From the NCBI GenBank assembly GCA_000488855.1, contig KI535285.1, forward strand, positions 100,476 to 164,475: a stretch of DNA of 64,000 nt, in the 5' to 3' direction. Positions within the stretch are counted from its first letter, which is position 1, and every line of letters begins with the position of its first letter. A program made the translations under genes and the position numbers. This stretch comes from Eubacterium brachy ATCC 33089. GTDB lineage: Bacteria; Bacillota; Clostridia; Peptostreptococcales; Anaerovoracaceae. Positions 21,940-30,259 of this stretch are shown in pieces. The notes beneath the pieces are model-generated. The model did not search any database and was not told where the DNA came from. It worked only from the letters and a program-made list of their open reading frames with translations.

Positions 21940-22596
21940 TCAATCCCGTTTTTCGTCAATTTTTTCCACTTTTTCTGCGGAAACTCCTTCCTTAATTTCA
22001 GAATTTTCCTTAACATCGGCTGCTGTCTTTGCAGCGACATCTTCCGCTTTATCTGCATCTGAGACAGAAGGTGGAATATTTTCAACCGTTGCCACATTTG
22101 CTACTGTACCTTTTCCCAGTAACATAATCGAAATCACTAAAATTATTATACTTGATATAGCCAATAACAAAATGAAAGTCATGACACCGGCATCGTTCAA
22201 GAGAAGCGAAGCGAGACTTCCCACGGAATTACCTGCTGAATTCAATTCGCTGCCGCCATACTGCTTTAGGCTATTGTACAATGCTGAAACTTTTGCAAAC
22301 ATGTTCATAATTTCAATACCTTTAGCAAGTAATATCCCTACGCTGACCGCCTGTGCGATTAAAAGAATAATTCCCTTTTTAGTCCAATTGCGTTTTTCTC
22401 CGAACTTTGTATATAAAAGTCCGACTATAACTAATACGCTGGCTACTATGGATATCGACATCAGTACGTTAAACAGCGTTGCCACCGAAAGCAACGTCAT
22501 CGTAGCGAATATCAATAAAATCAAAAACGCAATTACATAAATTGATGTTATCAATCCTAAGATAGCCATAACCTTGTTGTTAAAAATTTTCTGCAT
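21940..22596 (-). CDS. Four-helix membrane protein of unknown function (paralogue A)
   Basis: About 218 residues, no family recognised. Four hydrophobic segments (near residues 8-33, 40-62, 72-93 and 135-162) precede a charged, Ala/Glu/Lys/Asp-rich cytoplasmic or periplasmic-side tail of about 60 residues. A longer frame to 22641 exists, but the ATG at 22596 follows GAGAGG and matches the start of paralogue B (MQKIFNNKV in both). It is a tandem duplicate of the gene at 23063 and has a matching promoter. It lies next to the fibril protein gene on the same strand, so a link with the cell surface is possible but not shown. Confidence 0.8.
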   Translation of the reverse strand: MQKIFNNKVMAILGLITSIYVIAFLILLIFATMTLLSVATLFNVLMSISIVASVLVIVGLLYTKFGEKRNWTKKGIILLIAQAVSVGILLAKGIEIMNMFAKVSALYNSLKQYGGSELNSAGNSVGSLASLLLNDAGVMTFILLLAISSIIILVISIMLLGKGTVANVATVENIPPSVSDADKAEDVAAKTAADVKENSEIKEGVSAEKVEKIDEKRD

Positions 22597-22639
22597 AATA
22601 CACCTCTCTTCAATCTCATCAATCCTTTGACTTGCTTTC

Positions 22640-22668
22640 ATTTTATCACATCTTTGTTTGAATGTATA
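22640..22668 (-). promoter_or_regulatory. Promoter of membrane paralogue A
   Basis: TATACA (22663-22668), 17 bases, then TAAAAT (22640-22645) on the minus strand. The block ATGTGATAAAAT is identical in the promoter of paralogue B at 23700-23728. Confidence 0.6.
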
Positions 22669-23062
22669 CTTAAATGTTCAATTTTCTCCGACAGATTCTT
22701 ACAGCGATTTTCCAAGCAAAATGCGACATGTAACATAGTGTGGTTTCTTACTTAACTAATGCGAATTCTATTATCACGTTCACTGCGACAAACTGTTGAA
22801 ATATATTCAATTATTTAGTAAAGAAATTTTTTCGATTTGAGAATCCCAAAATAAAAGCACACATCGAAAATGCATAGCTTCAAATTCGACGCGTGCTTTC
22901 CAAAGGTGATTTTTGAACATTTGGCATATGAAATTATTACGACACTCCAAAATCATTTGAGTTCATATGTCAAACTCACTATAGGATATAAATCTCCCAT
23001 ATAAACATACCCGCACTGATTACTTCTTTTTTATAAATTTTTCCCGTATTTTCTACTGCGGC
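22669..23062. other. Spacer between the two membrane paralogues
   Basis: No coding sequence seen. It holds the terminator at 22854-22899 and a looser inverted repeat, TTGGCATATGAA (about 22922-22933) with TTCATATGTCAA (about 22963-22974), 11 of 12 matching. Confidence 0.5.
22848..22899 (-). terminator. Terminator of membrane paralogue B
   Basis: AAAGCAC (22854-22860) pairs with GTGCTTT (22893-22899), with TCGAA/TTCGA pairing further in. On the minus strand the stem runs into TTTTATTTT. Confidence 0.6.
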
Positions 23063-23656
23063 TTATTTTACGACTTCAGAATCTTCCTTAACTGTATCTG
23101 CTGTTTTTTCGGCAGTATCTTCCGCCTTAGCTGTACCTGCGACAGGAGACGGATTGTTCTCAACTGATGGTTCATCTACTTCGATACCGTTTCCAAGCAA
23201 CATTATTGAAAGCATCAAAATCACAACATTAGCAGCAACCAATACAATTACAAACAACGTAGCACTGATATTTCTGAACATAAGAGAACCTATGCCGCCA
23301 TTCATTGCAGTGGTACCATATTGGCCGAAACCGCTGTACAAAGTTGCAAGCCTTGCAAGTGCACTTATAAGCTCAATTCCTTTAAAAATCAGCATTACAA
23401 CACTGACTATTTGAGCTGCTAAAAGGGTAACTCCCTGTCTGGTCCAGTTTCTGTTTTCTCCAAATCTCCTGTACAAAAATCCCGCTATGACAATTAAATT
23501 TGCCGCTATGGCTACCCACATCATAATGTAGAACAATGTTGCTACATTCAAAAGCGTCATGGTAGAAAAAAGTAACAGCACCAGAAACGCAATTACATAA
23601 ATCGATGATATCAATCCTAGAATTGCTATGACTTTGTTGTTAAAAATTTTTTGCAT
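23063..23656 (-). CDS. Four-helix membrane protein of unknown function (paralogue B)
   Basis: 197 residues, clearly homologous to the 21940 gene over its whole length. The N-terminal 30 residues are nearly identical (MQKIFNNKVIAILGL versus MQKIFNNKVMAILGL), then a conserved helix pair, FGENRNWT versus FGEKRNWT, and a third and fourth helix ending SIMLLG. The tail is shorter and also rich in Ala, Glu, Asp and Lys, with KAEDTAEKTA versus KAEDVAAKTA. The ATG follows AGAGAGG. No enzymatic motif or known domain is visible. The pair with copied promoters looks like an in-place gene duplication. Confidence 0.82.
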   Translation of the reverse strand: MQKIFNNKVIAILGLISSIYVIAFLVLLLFSTMTLLNVATLFYIMMWVAIAANLIVIAGFLYRRFGENRNWTRQGVTLLAAQIVSVVMLIFKGIELISALARLATLYSGFGQYGTTAMNGGIGSLMFRNISATLFVIVLVAANVVILMLSIMLLGNGIEVDEPSVENNPSPVAGTAKAEDTAEKTADTVKEDSEVVK

Positions 23657-23699
23657 AATATACCTCTCTATAACCTTATCTATTCTTTAACACGTCGAT

Positions 23700-23728
23700 A
23701 TTTTATCACATTTTGGTTAAAAAGTATA
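23700..23728 (-). promoter_or_regulatory. Promoter of membrane paralogue B
   Basis: TATACT (23723-23728), 17 bases, then TAAAAT (23700-23705) on the minus strand. Architecture and the ATGTGATAAAAT block match the promoter of paralogue A. Confidence 0.6.
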
Positions 23729-23752
23729 CTGAGACATTCAAAATTAGCAAGA

Positions 23753-23781
23753 CAAGCCTTATCTGCACAGAAAAAGGCTTG
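23753..23781 (-). terminator. Hairpin after the second ABC operon, probable terminator
   Basis: CAAGCCTT and AAGGCTTG are perfect 8-bp arms about 13 bases apart, roughly 100 bases after the stop of the ABC gene at 23882. The trailing T-content on the minus strand is weak (CTTGCTAATTTT). Confidence 0.5.
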
Positions 23782-23881
23782 CCTTACTATCCGTTTAATA
23801 AAAACTCTTTTTATATTTTTGCACGCAAATTTAGAATTTATCTGTCAATTAACATATCGATTTACAAGCATACGGTCGTAT

Positions 23882-25606
23882 TCAGCAACCATACCTGAAT
23901 TCATCTATCAATTTTGAATTTTCAACTAAAAGTTTGTACGTTTCGGAACCTGCCAACAGTTCTTTATGACTTCCTGCCATCTCCACATATCCATCGTTCA
24001 GCACTACTATTTTATTTGCGTTTTCAATGGACTTCAGCCTGTGGGAAATTATTATCACCGTCTTGTTTTCTATCAGAGTATTCAAGCTATCTTGAATGAT
24101 CTTCTCGTTTTCTACATCAAGCGAAGAAGATATTTCGTCCAAGATTATAATAGGTGCATCTTTTAAAATTGCCCTTGCAATGGAAAGTCTCTGCCTTTCT
24201 CCACCTGAAAGAGATGCTCCATTTTCCCCTATCATAGTTTCGTATCCTTTTTCCATGTTCCCTATAAAATCTTCGCATCCTGCCAGTGCGGCAGCTTTTT
24301 TAACTTCTTCATCCGTGGCGTTCATATTTCCGATTCTTATATTTTCCATGACCGTATTGTTGAATAAAATGACATCTTGGAAAACCACAGACACATTCTC
24401 AAATAGTGAACTTGTAGAAATTTTGCTTATATCCTCTCCACCTATGGTAATCTTGCCGCTGTCACAATCGTACAGCCTCGAAATCAGCCTCAAAACACTG
24501 GTCTTTCCACATCCCGACAGGCCTACCAACGCTGTAACCTTCCCCTGTTCGGCGCTGAACGATATGCCTTTTAAAACTTTTTCATCATCGTTATACGAAA
24601 ATTCCACTTGTTCCAACTTGATATCAAAGGAGCTCAACTTCTTGTCATCGCCTTCTTGTGTCGGCGTTTCCCTGATTTCCTTAATTCTCTCAATCCTGGC
24701 ATCTATGTAAAACAGCTCCGCCATATTTCCCAAAAGTCCGTCCACAGCTTCTTTTATCTTTATGGCACCCAGAACGTATCCCACCAGATAGAGCAAATTT
24801 ATTTTTCCGTCAACGAACAGAAGACTTCCTACCAGAATTATGATACCTATGCTGCAATTTGTAATAACTGTCGAAATATTTAATGGAATAGCCTGTGAAA
24901 TCTCGCTTATCAAATGGATTTTCTCACTTTCATCCATCTGCTCATACATGGATTTTTTCACTTTGCTCCCCAAACCGTAGCTCTTTATTTCCTGTTGCAT
25001 TTCTATAGCTTCCTGAAATGCCTCCGAATTTTCTCTCAGCTTCTTGTAATATTTGGTGGTCTGCCTCACTTGCATTTTCTTGGACAGCAACAGCAGTACG
25101 GCTGCGACCAAATTCACTCCCAGTATTACGAGTCCCAGCTGCCAGTTTCCGATTATGAGCAGTATGGAGAAAATCGGCAAAAACAATACAAAGCCCAAAG
25201 TTTTCGACACAGCATGGCTCACCGCATGTTCTATTCGCTCAACATCCGACATGACTGTTTGTGATAAGTCGGTTAAATCGTGCTTTGAAAAATACCAAAG
25301 CGGTAAATTTCTAAGTCTTGTCGCGATATCCACTCTCAGTTCTTCCGCCTCTCTATACGTCACTGTATACAGGTTATTGTACTCCCAAAAATTTAACGCA
25401 TACATCAAAATCAGAGTTACGACACTCAAGCCTATGATCAGACTGCTATTGACATCTCCGTTTATTACGCCATCCAAAAACAGCATGACCACCACTATCG
25501 ACATTATATTCCACAAGTAATTCAGAAACGCTATCACACTTGCCTTTAGAATGCCTCTCGCACCTTTATCTGTAAGGGCAAACCATTGTTTTATTTTATT
25601 TGTCAT
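23882..25606 (-). CDS. ABC exporter-type transporter subunit, second gene of the AraC-linked pair
   Basis: 574 residues: a six-helix membrane domain (about residues 15-310), then an ATPase domain with Walker A GLSGCGKTS, Q-loop FQDVILF, signature LSGGERQR, Walker B IIILDEIS and H-loop ISHRLKS. The frame extends to 25618, but GGAGGG ends only five bases before the ATG at 25606, which shares one base with the upstream TGA (TGATG), so that start is preferred; ATG at 25609 is possible. It pairs with the gene at 27345. The role is probably siderophore-type or peptide transport, since AraC-linked pairs of this fold include YbtPQ; the substrate is not determinable. Confidence 0.9.
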   Translation of the reverse strand: MTNKIKQWFALTDKGARGILKASVIAFLNYLWNIMSIVVVMLFLDGVINGDVNSSLIIGLSVVTLILMYALNFWEYNNLYTVTYREAEELRVDIATRLRNLPLWYFSKHDLTDLSQTVMSDVERIEHAVSHAVSKTLGFVLFLPIFSILLIIGNWQLGLVILGVNLVAAVLLLLSKKMQVRQTTKYYKKLRENSEAFQEAIEMQQEIKSYGLGSKVKKSMYEQMDESEKIHLISEISQAIPLNISTVITNCSIGIIILVGSLLFVDGKINLLYLVGYVLGAIKIKEAVDGLLGNMAELFYIDARIERIKEIRETPTQEGDDKKLSSFDIKLEQVEFSYNDDEKVLKGISFSAEQGKVTALVGLSGCGKTSVLRLISRLYDCDSGKITIGGEDISKISTSSLFENVSVVFQDVILFNNTVMENIRIGNMNATDEEVKKAAALAGCEDFIGNMEKGYETMIGENGASLSGGERQRLSIARAILKDAPIIILDEISSSLDVENEKIIQDSLNTLIENKTVIIISHRLKSIENANKIVVLNDGYVEMAGSHKELLAGSETYKLLVENSKLIDEFRYGC

Positions 25607-27345
25607 CATACCCTCCATTCGTTTGCACTTTGGTACATGTTCTGTAACGTCTTATATCGGGTATCTCCTCTCATCAGTTCATCGTGACTTCCTCTCTCAA
25701 CAATCTTGCCTTCATCCAGAACCAACACCTCATCTACACCCTTTATGCTGGATAACCTGTGTGCTATCATAATTACGGTTTTCCCTTTCATGAGATTTGC
25801 GAATGCCTTTTGTAATTCGTGTTCGTTTTCCGGATCCGTCGCCGCACACGCTTCATCCATAATTATTATGTTGGCATTTTTCAGTATCCCCCTCGCTATG
25901 GCAATCCTCTGCTGTTCTCCTCCGGATAAGAACACGCCTTTGCTACCTATCACCGTATCTTCTCTATCTTTGAACTTATCCAAAATTTCGTCGCAACCTG
26001 CCAAGCTTAACGCTTTCAAAGCCGCTTCCCTGTCAGCTGCCGGATCACCTATCATGACGTTTTCCAGTATGCTGGTTTTGAAGAGTTTTGCATCTTGAAA
26101 GATAAAGGCTATGTTTTTCATTATGGCTTTCTGAGAATATGCACTTATATCCCTTCCTCCCAGCTTTATACTTCCTCCGTTGATGTTGTAAAATCCTGAC
26201 ACCAGCTTTGCTATGGTGGATTTGCCGCTTCCGCTGGACCCTACCAGGGCATATATTTTACTCTCAGGCAACTTGAAGGACAGCTTTTCGATGACGTTGT
26301 TTTTATCATATCCGAAAGTGACATTATCAAATTCTATATCAAAGTTTTCGAAGGTGTCTTCGTCGCCGAACGCCAATTTATCCTGTTGCATTTCTCCATA
26401 TAATTTTTCAATGTTATCTACTGCCCTATTTCCCATATATTGGTACATGGCAAGATACATAATTCTCATCATCACCGTAAATATTATACCGAGAAGAATC
26501 ATTCCATATATTATGCTTATTACGAGGCTGCTCTGCAAGAATTTCAAATCTGAGAATATTATTACGAAAGGAACTATCAACACCATAACTCCATTGAATA
26601 AAACCAGAAAGTTGACATATGCCTGTCTGCATTTCATGGAATATTTGAGTGCGAATTTAGAGTACTCTACAATAGCCTTATGCAGGGATTTGAACGTGAA
26701 TACGGATATACCGAAAATTTTTATAACCTGCATCCCTCTTATGTATTCCACCGTTTCAGCGTTCATATTGTCCATAGCTTCCATATACTGGTTCATAGCT
26801 TCCTTGTTCGTATCCATCAGAGAAATTAAAAACATTCCTATTGCAATGGCGATGACAAGTCCGACACCTATTTTCCAATCTACGTAAAATGCGATTGCCA
26901 AAGTCAAAATCGGTGTGACAACAACATTTACCAAATCCGGTATCAAGTGTGCCACAATCGTATGAGTTTGCTCCGCATTATCATCTATAATCTTTCTCAC
27001 CTTTCCTGAAGGATACTTATCAAAAAATTTAAAACTCGCATCAGTTAGGCCGTCAATTCCCCTTTTTCTCAAATTTGTTTCAATTCTGAAACCGATTTTA
27101 TGGGTGAGCACCAGCGATAAAAAGTATATTATTCCACCTGACACAAGACATGCCACAATTATATAAGCTACATGCAGTGTCTCCGACAAATCTCCTTCCA
27201 CTACCAGACTGTGTAAAAACCTGTATATGTAATAGTTCCCCGCAGAAACCAAAACCGCTGATACAGCTATGGCAACAATTGCGATATACGCATATTTTTT
27301 CTCTTTTGGAATATAGCTGAACAGCTTACCGTAAACTTTAAACAT
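25606..27345 (-). CDS. ABC exporter-type transporter subunit, first gene of the AraC-linked pair
   Basis: 579 residues with about six membrane helices (residues 18-305) and an ATPase domain: Walker A GSSGSGKST, Q-loop FQDAKLF, signature LSGGEQQR, Walker B IIIMDEAC and H-loop IAHRLSS. The sequence after Walker B is ATDPENE, the same sub-type as the first genes of the other two ABC pairs in this window. A GGGGGG-rich ribosome binding site precedes the ATG. The divergent gene upstream encodes an AraC-family regulator, and a 9-base motif found twice in that gene's leader recurs 20 bases before this start. Confidence 0.9.
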   Translation of the reverse strand: MFKVYGKLFSYIPKEKKYAYIAIVAIAVSAVLVSAGNYYIYRFLHSLVVEGDLSETLHVAYIIVACLVSGGIIYFLSLVLTHKIGFRIETNLRKRGIDGLTDASFKFFDKYPSGKVRKIIDDNAEQTHTIVAHLIPDLVNVVVTPILTLAIAFYVDWKIGVGLVIAIAIGMFLISLMDTNKEAMNQYMEAMDNMNAETVEYIRGMQVIKIFGISVFTFKSLHKAIVEYSKFALKYSMKCRQAYVNFLVLFNGVMVLIVPFVIIFSDLKFLQSSLVISIIYGMILLGIIFTVMMRIMYLAMYQYMGNRAVDNIEKLYGEMQQDKLAFGDEDTFENFDIEFDNVTFGYDKNNVIEKLSFKLPESKIYALVGSSGSGKSTIAKLVSGFYNINGGSIKLGGRDISAYSQKAIMKNIAFIFQDAKLFKTSILENVMIGDPAADREAALKALSLAGCDEILDKFKDREDTVIGSKGVFLSGGEQQRIAIARGILKNANIIIMDEACAATDPENEHELQKAFANLMKGKTVIMIAHRLSSIKGVDEVLVLDEGKIVERGSHDELMRGDTRYKTLQNMYQSANEWRV

Positions 27346-27363
27346 TTCATCCCCCCTTATCTA

Positions 27364-27372
27364 GATTAGACA
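27364..27372 (-). promoter_or_regulatory. TGTCTAATC motif in front of the ABC operon
   Basis: TGTCTAATC on the minus strand, about 20 bases before the ABC start codon. The same nine bases occur twice on the plus strand in front of the AraC gene (27584-27592 and 27601-27609). A small palindrome, CATACTGTATG, lies at 27401-27411. I could not identify a convincing -35/-10 pair for the ABC operon. Confidence 0.45.
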
Positions 27373-27537
27373 CAAAATGCAACTTGACGACTTCTCATTT
27401 CATACTGTATGATCTTCTTCAATCGCTTGGCATTTTCTCTGTTCAACGTCTTAAACCCTTCATAATATACTGTCATATCTCAAGCAATATCGCAAATTCA
27501 CCTTCACGTCCACATGTGTCTTTATTCCTTTATCAGC

Positions 27538-27567
27538 ATTGTACCACCGTATTTTGTGTGGTACAAT
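27538..27567 (+). promoter_or_regulatory. Promoter of the AraC regulator inside a perfect inverted repeat
   Basis: ATTGTACCAC (27538-27547) and GTGGTACAAT (27558-27567) are perfect 10-bp arms. The -10 TACAAT (27562-27567) is in the right arm with an extended TGG before it; a weak -35 TTGTAC (27539-27544) is in the left arm, 17 bases away. A protein bound here would cover the promoter. Confidence 0.55.
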
Positions 27568-27580
27568 ACATTCATACAAG

Positions 27581-27609
27581 ATATGTCTAATCTTAATATA
27601 TGTCTAATC
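27581..27609 (+). repeat. Direct repeat in the leader of the AraC gene
   Basis: ATATGTCTAATC occurs at 27581-27592 and again at 27598-27609, a 17-base period, between the predicted start point and the ATG. AraC proteins commonly bind direct repeats, so this is a candidate operator. Confidence 0.5.
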
Positions 27610-27640
27610 GAAACATTTATGCGAATTTGGAGAAATATTC

Positions 27641-28642
27641 ATGCGAAAACATTTTATGCACTATACCATAGATGAGAACCAATCTATACAGGAAGCCTTT
27701 GTCTCAATGGGACTTAAACGTGTAGAGACTCCACCTAATTTACCTAAGTACGGTACTACATACTATATGGATATCTATCCTTTCAAAGGATATTACTGGA
27801 TATATGAAACCGACGATTTCATAATAGATATCGAAGACATTCAAATTTTGGAGGACGTTATTTTGGATTCCTTTAAAATCGAGGATGTCGTCATAATGTC
27901 GGCGTTTTTAAAATCAGCTAACGGAGAGTGTCTCTATCCATATGAGCAGATGAACAGCAACAGCGTCTTTGTGACGGACATGGGAAATGTGGACTACAGG
28001 TTTTTAGTTCACGGCGGATTTCCTTTTGTTTCGGTGGGCGTAAAATTTAAAAGGAAGATGTTGGAGACGTATATAAACAAACATACCGACTACTCGATGG
28101 AGTCGATTAAAAATATGTTTCACTATTCGAGAGGATTCATAAGCAATAAAATAGGGAAAATAGCAGATGAAATTTTAAACTATTCCCCCTCTTCTCATCT
28201 CGGAAGCGATTTGTTCTTGGAAGCTAAGGCAAAGGAATGGCTAAGCGTTACTATAAACGAGTATTTTGCCGATAAATACTACAACAAAATATCCAAATCG
28301 GATGAAAGTGCCCTACAAAATGTTGCAAACTACATAAACGATCACCTATCATCAAATATTCCTCAGGATTTTTTAACTAAAATCGCTATGATGAGTCCTA
28401 CTAAACTGAAGACCGCTTTTAAGAGCAAGTATCATATGAGCATAACCGAATACACTCAAAGAAAGAGAATGAATACGGCTGAACACATTCTCTCTACGAC
28501 AAATCTTGAAATAAACAAGGTTGCCAAGACTGTGGGATATAATTCACAGAGCCGATTCACTACTCTCTTCAAGAAATACATCGGCGTATATCCATCTGAA
28601 ATACGCAAATTGAAAAAGCAGAATACCGAAGAGGAAAAATGA
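27641..28642 (+). CDS. AraC-family transcriptional regulator
   Basis: 333 residues. The C-terminal 100 residues form the double helix-turn-helix of the AraC/XylS family: the first helix pair around DFLTKIAMMSPTKLKTAFK and the second around INKVAKTVGYNSQSRFTTLF, followed by the family signature KKYIGVYPSEIRK. The N-terminal 220 residues are a ligand-sensing region I do not recognise. The ATG follows TTGGAGAAA. It is transcribed away from the ABC pair at 23882-27345, which it probably regulates; regulators of this kind control YbtPQ-like systems. A terminator follows. Confidence 0.9.
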   Translation: MRKHFMHYTIDENQSIQEAFVSMGLKRVETPPNLPKYGTTYYMDIYPFKGYYWIYETDDFIIDIEDIQILEDVILDSFKIEDVVIMSAFLKSANGECLYPYEQMNSNSVFVTDMGNVDYRFLVHGGFPFVSVGVKFKRKMLETYINKHTDYSMESIKNMFHYSRGFISNKIGKIADEILNYSPSSHLGSDLFLEAKAKEWLSVTINEYFADKYYNKISKSDESALQNVANYINDHLSSNIPQDFLTKIAMMSPTKLKTAFKSKYHMSITEYTQRKRMNTAEHILSTTNLEINKVAKTVGYNSQSRFTTLFKKYIGVYPSEIRKLKKQNTEEEK

Positions 28643-28659
28643 TACGACATAAAAAATAC

Positions 28660-28696
28660 CGCAAAGGAGTTTTACAACTGTTTTGCGATGTTTTTT
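28660..28696 (+). terminator. Bidirectional terminator between the AraC gene and plsX
   Basis: CGCAAA (28660-28665) pairs with TTTGCG (28682-28687), followed by TGTTTTTT on the plus strand. The minus strand also ends in TTTTTT, so it can end both converging transcripts. Confidence 0.7.
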
Positions 28697-28727
28697 GTAT
28701 ATAGTAAACTAAACTCTTCCCTATGTT

Positions 28728-29747
28728 CTATTCTTCCTCGATGAGCACTTCCTCTATTTCAAATACGGATTCTGATATGATTCCGACCACATTTTCTTCA
28801 GCGAAAGGAATAGCCTTTAAAATGCTGTTTTTTACAGCGTTGGCATTGGACGATCCGTGCATTTTAACCACAGGACCTTTAACCCCTAAAATCGGCGCTC
28901 CGCCGTATTCGGTGTAGTCAAACTCTTCTTTCAGACTTCTCAATTTCTTTGACAGCAATACTGCTCCCATTTTGGCTCTGGCATTTTCCGTAAACTTTTT
29001 CTTTAAAAGATTTACAATATTGATTGCCAATCCCTCGGTCAATTTTAATATCACATTGCCTACAAAACCGTCGCACACCACTACATCCGCACCACCTAGC
29101 GGAACTTCCCTAGCCTCTATGTTTCCCGAAAAATTCAGATGACTCTTTTCCAATAGACCGAATGCCGCCTTAGTTAAAGTGGATCCCTTGGTTTCTTCAA
29201 CTCCTAAATTCACCAGTCCAATTTTGGGATTTTCCCTTCCTAGGACCTTTTCCATATAAATGCTGCCCATCATGGCAAATTCCAGCAAATTACTCGGCTT
29301 ACACTCCGAATTCGCGCCAGCATCGACCAGCAACGACGGTTTTTTCGTTCCCAATATCGGATATATCGAAGCGATTGCAGGTCTGTCGATTCCCTGTATG
29401 CGCCCCAGATTGAACAAGGCTCCTGCCATCAAAGCTCCAGTATTGCCCGCCGAGATGAAAAGATCTCCCTCTCCGGATTTTACCATATTCAATCCGACCA
29501 CCATTGAAGAATCCTTTTTTCTTCTCACCGCCCTCACGGGAGCATCATCATTTTCAATTACCTCCGAGGCGTGTTTTACTGATATTTTTTCATCGCTGTA
29601 CTTGTATTTTTTCAGCTGAAACTCGATTTTGTCTCCATCTCCTACGATGATAATCTCATCTTCGATCAATTTCGATGCTTCCACCGCTCCCTTGACAATT
29701 TCACCGGGTGCATTATCACCGCCCATACCATCTAAAATAATCCTCAT
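28728..29747 (-). CDS. plsX: Phosphate acyltransferase PlsX
   Basis: 339 residues. Converts acyl-ACP to acyl-phosphate for PlsY. The N-terminus MRIILDGMGGDNAPG is the family hallmark; GNTGALMAGALF and DGFVGNVILKLTEG are also diagnostic. The ATG overlaps the upstream stop (ATGA) and follows GGGAGGATG. It is the last gene of the T-box-led valS operon. The usual neighbours fabD or acpP are not adjacent here; instead a GNAT gene and a lipid kinase precede it, which still fits a lipid context. Confidence 0.97.
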   Translation of the reverse strand: MRIILDGMGGDNAPGEIVKGAVEASKLIEDEIIIVGDGDKIEFQLKKYKYSDEKISVKHASEVIENDDAPVRAVRRKKDSSMVVGLNMVKSGEGDLFISAGNTGALMAGALFNLGRIQGIDRPAIASIYPILGTKKPSLLVDAGANSECKPSNLLEFAMMGSIYMEKVLGRENPKIGLVNLGVEETKGSTLTKAAFGLLEKSHLNFSGNIEAREVPLGGADVVVCDGFVGNVILKLTEGLAINIVNLLKKKFTENARAKMGAVLLSKKLRSLKEEFDYTEYGGAPILGVKGPVVKMHGSSNANAVKNSILKAIPFAEENVVGIISESVFEIEEVLIEEE

Positions 29748-30226
29748 TTTTCATCCTCCCATTTCATTATTTCAGGGAAGCAATCGACTTTGTACTGTGG
29801 ACACTCCGCGCACTCGTAAAACAAAGGGGCTTCCTCCTGTTCAATTGTAACATAGCCCTGAGTTTTAAAAAAGCCGGGCGCTTTTGCTACCAAAAAGATT
29901 TTATCACCTCCACGCTTTCTGACTTCATCCTTTGCGATATCTAAAATCTCCTGTCCGATTCCAAGTCCTCTCAAGCTACCATCCACGGCTATTCCGTCGA
30001 TAATATATTCGTTTTCCCTAAAAGCCAAACATATTCCCGCTACTATTTCATCTTTTTCATTTTCGATTTTCCAAGCCTTTATAACGTTAGTCTCCACCGG
30101 CTCCGCATCGCTGATTTCCAGTTCATTTTCTTCAAAAAAAGAATTCAAACTATCCATGTCATCTGTCGAAGACAAAAATAAATTCTTTCTTATTTCCCTA
30201 TTTTCATTTATGGATCTGTTTCCCAT
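29744..30226 (-). CDS. GNAT-family N-acetyltransferase with a C-terminal cysteine motif
   Basis: 160 residues. The acetyl-CoA-binding motif A is VDGSLRGLGIGQEIL (about residues 77-91), with strands on both sides. The C-terminus has CAECPQYKVDC, three cysteines that could bind metal or form a lid. Substrate is not evident; N-acetylation of an amino acid or small molecule is the safest guess. It overlaps plsX by four bases and sits 33 bases after the lipid kinase, so it is an internal gene of the valS-to-plsX operon. Confidence 0.85.
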   Translation of the reverse strand: MGNRSINENREIRKNLFLSSTDDMDSLNSFFEENELEISDAEPVETNVIKAWKIENEKDEIVAGICLAFRENEYIIDGIAVDGSLRGLGIGQEILDIAKDEVRKRGGDKIFLVAKAPGFFKTQGYVTIEQEEAPLFYECAECPQYKVDCFPEIMKWEDEK

Positions 30227-30259
30227 CTCATCACCTTCCCGACAATTGCGTCGCAGAAT

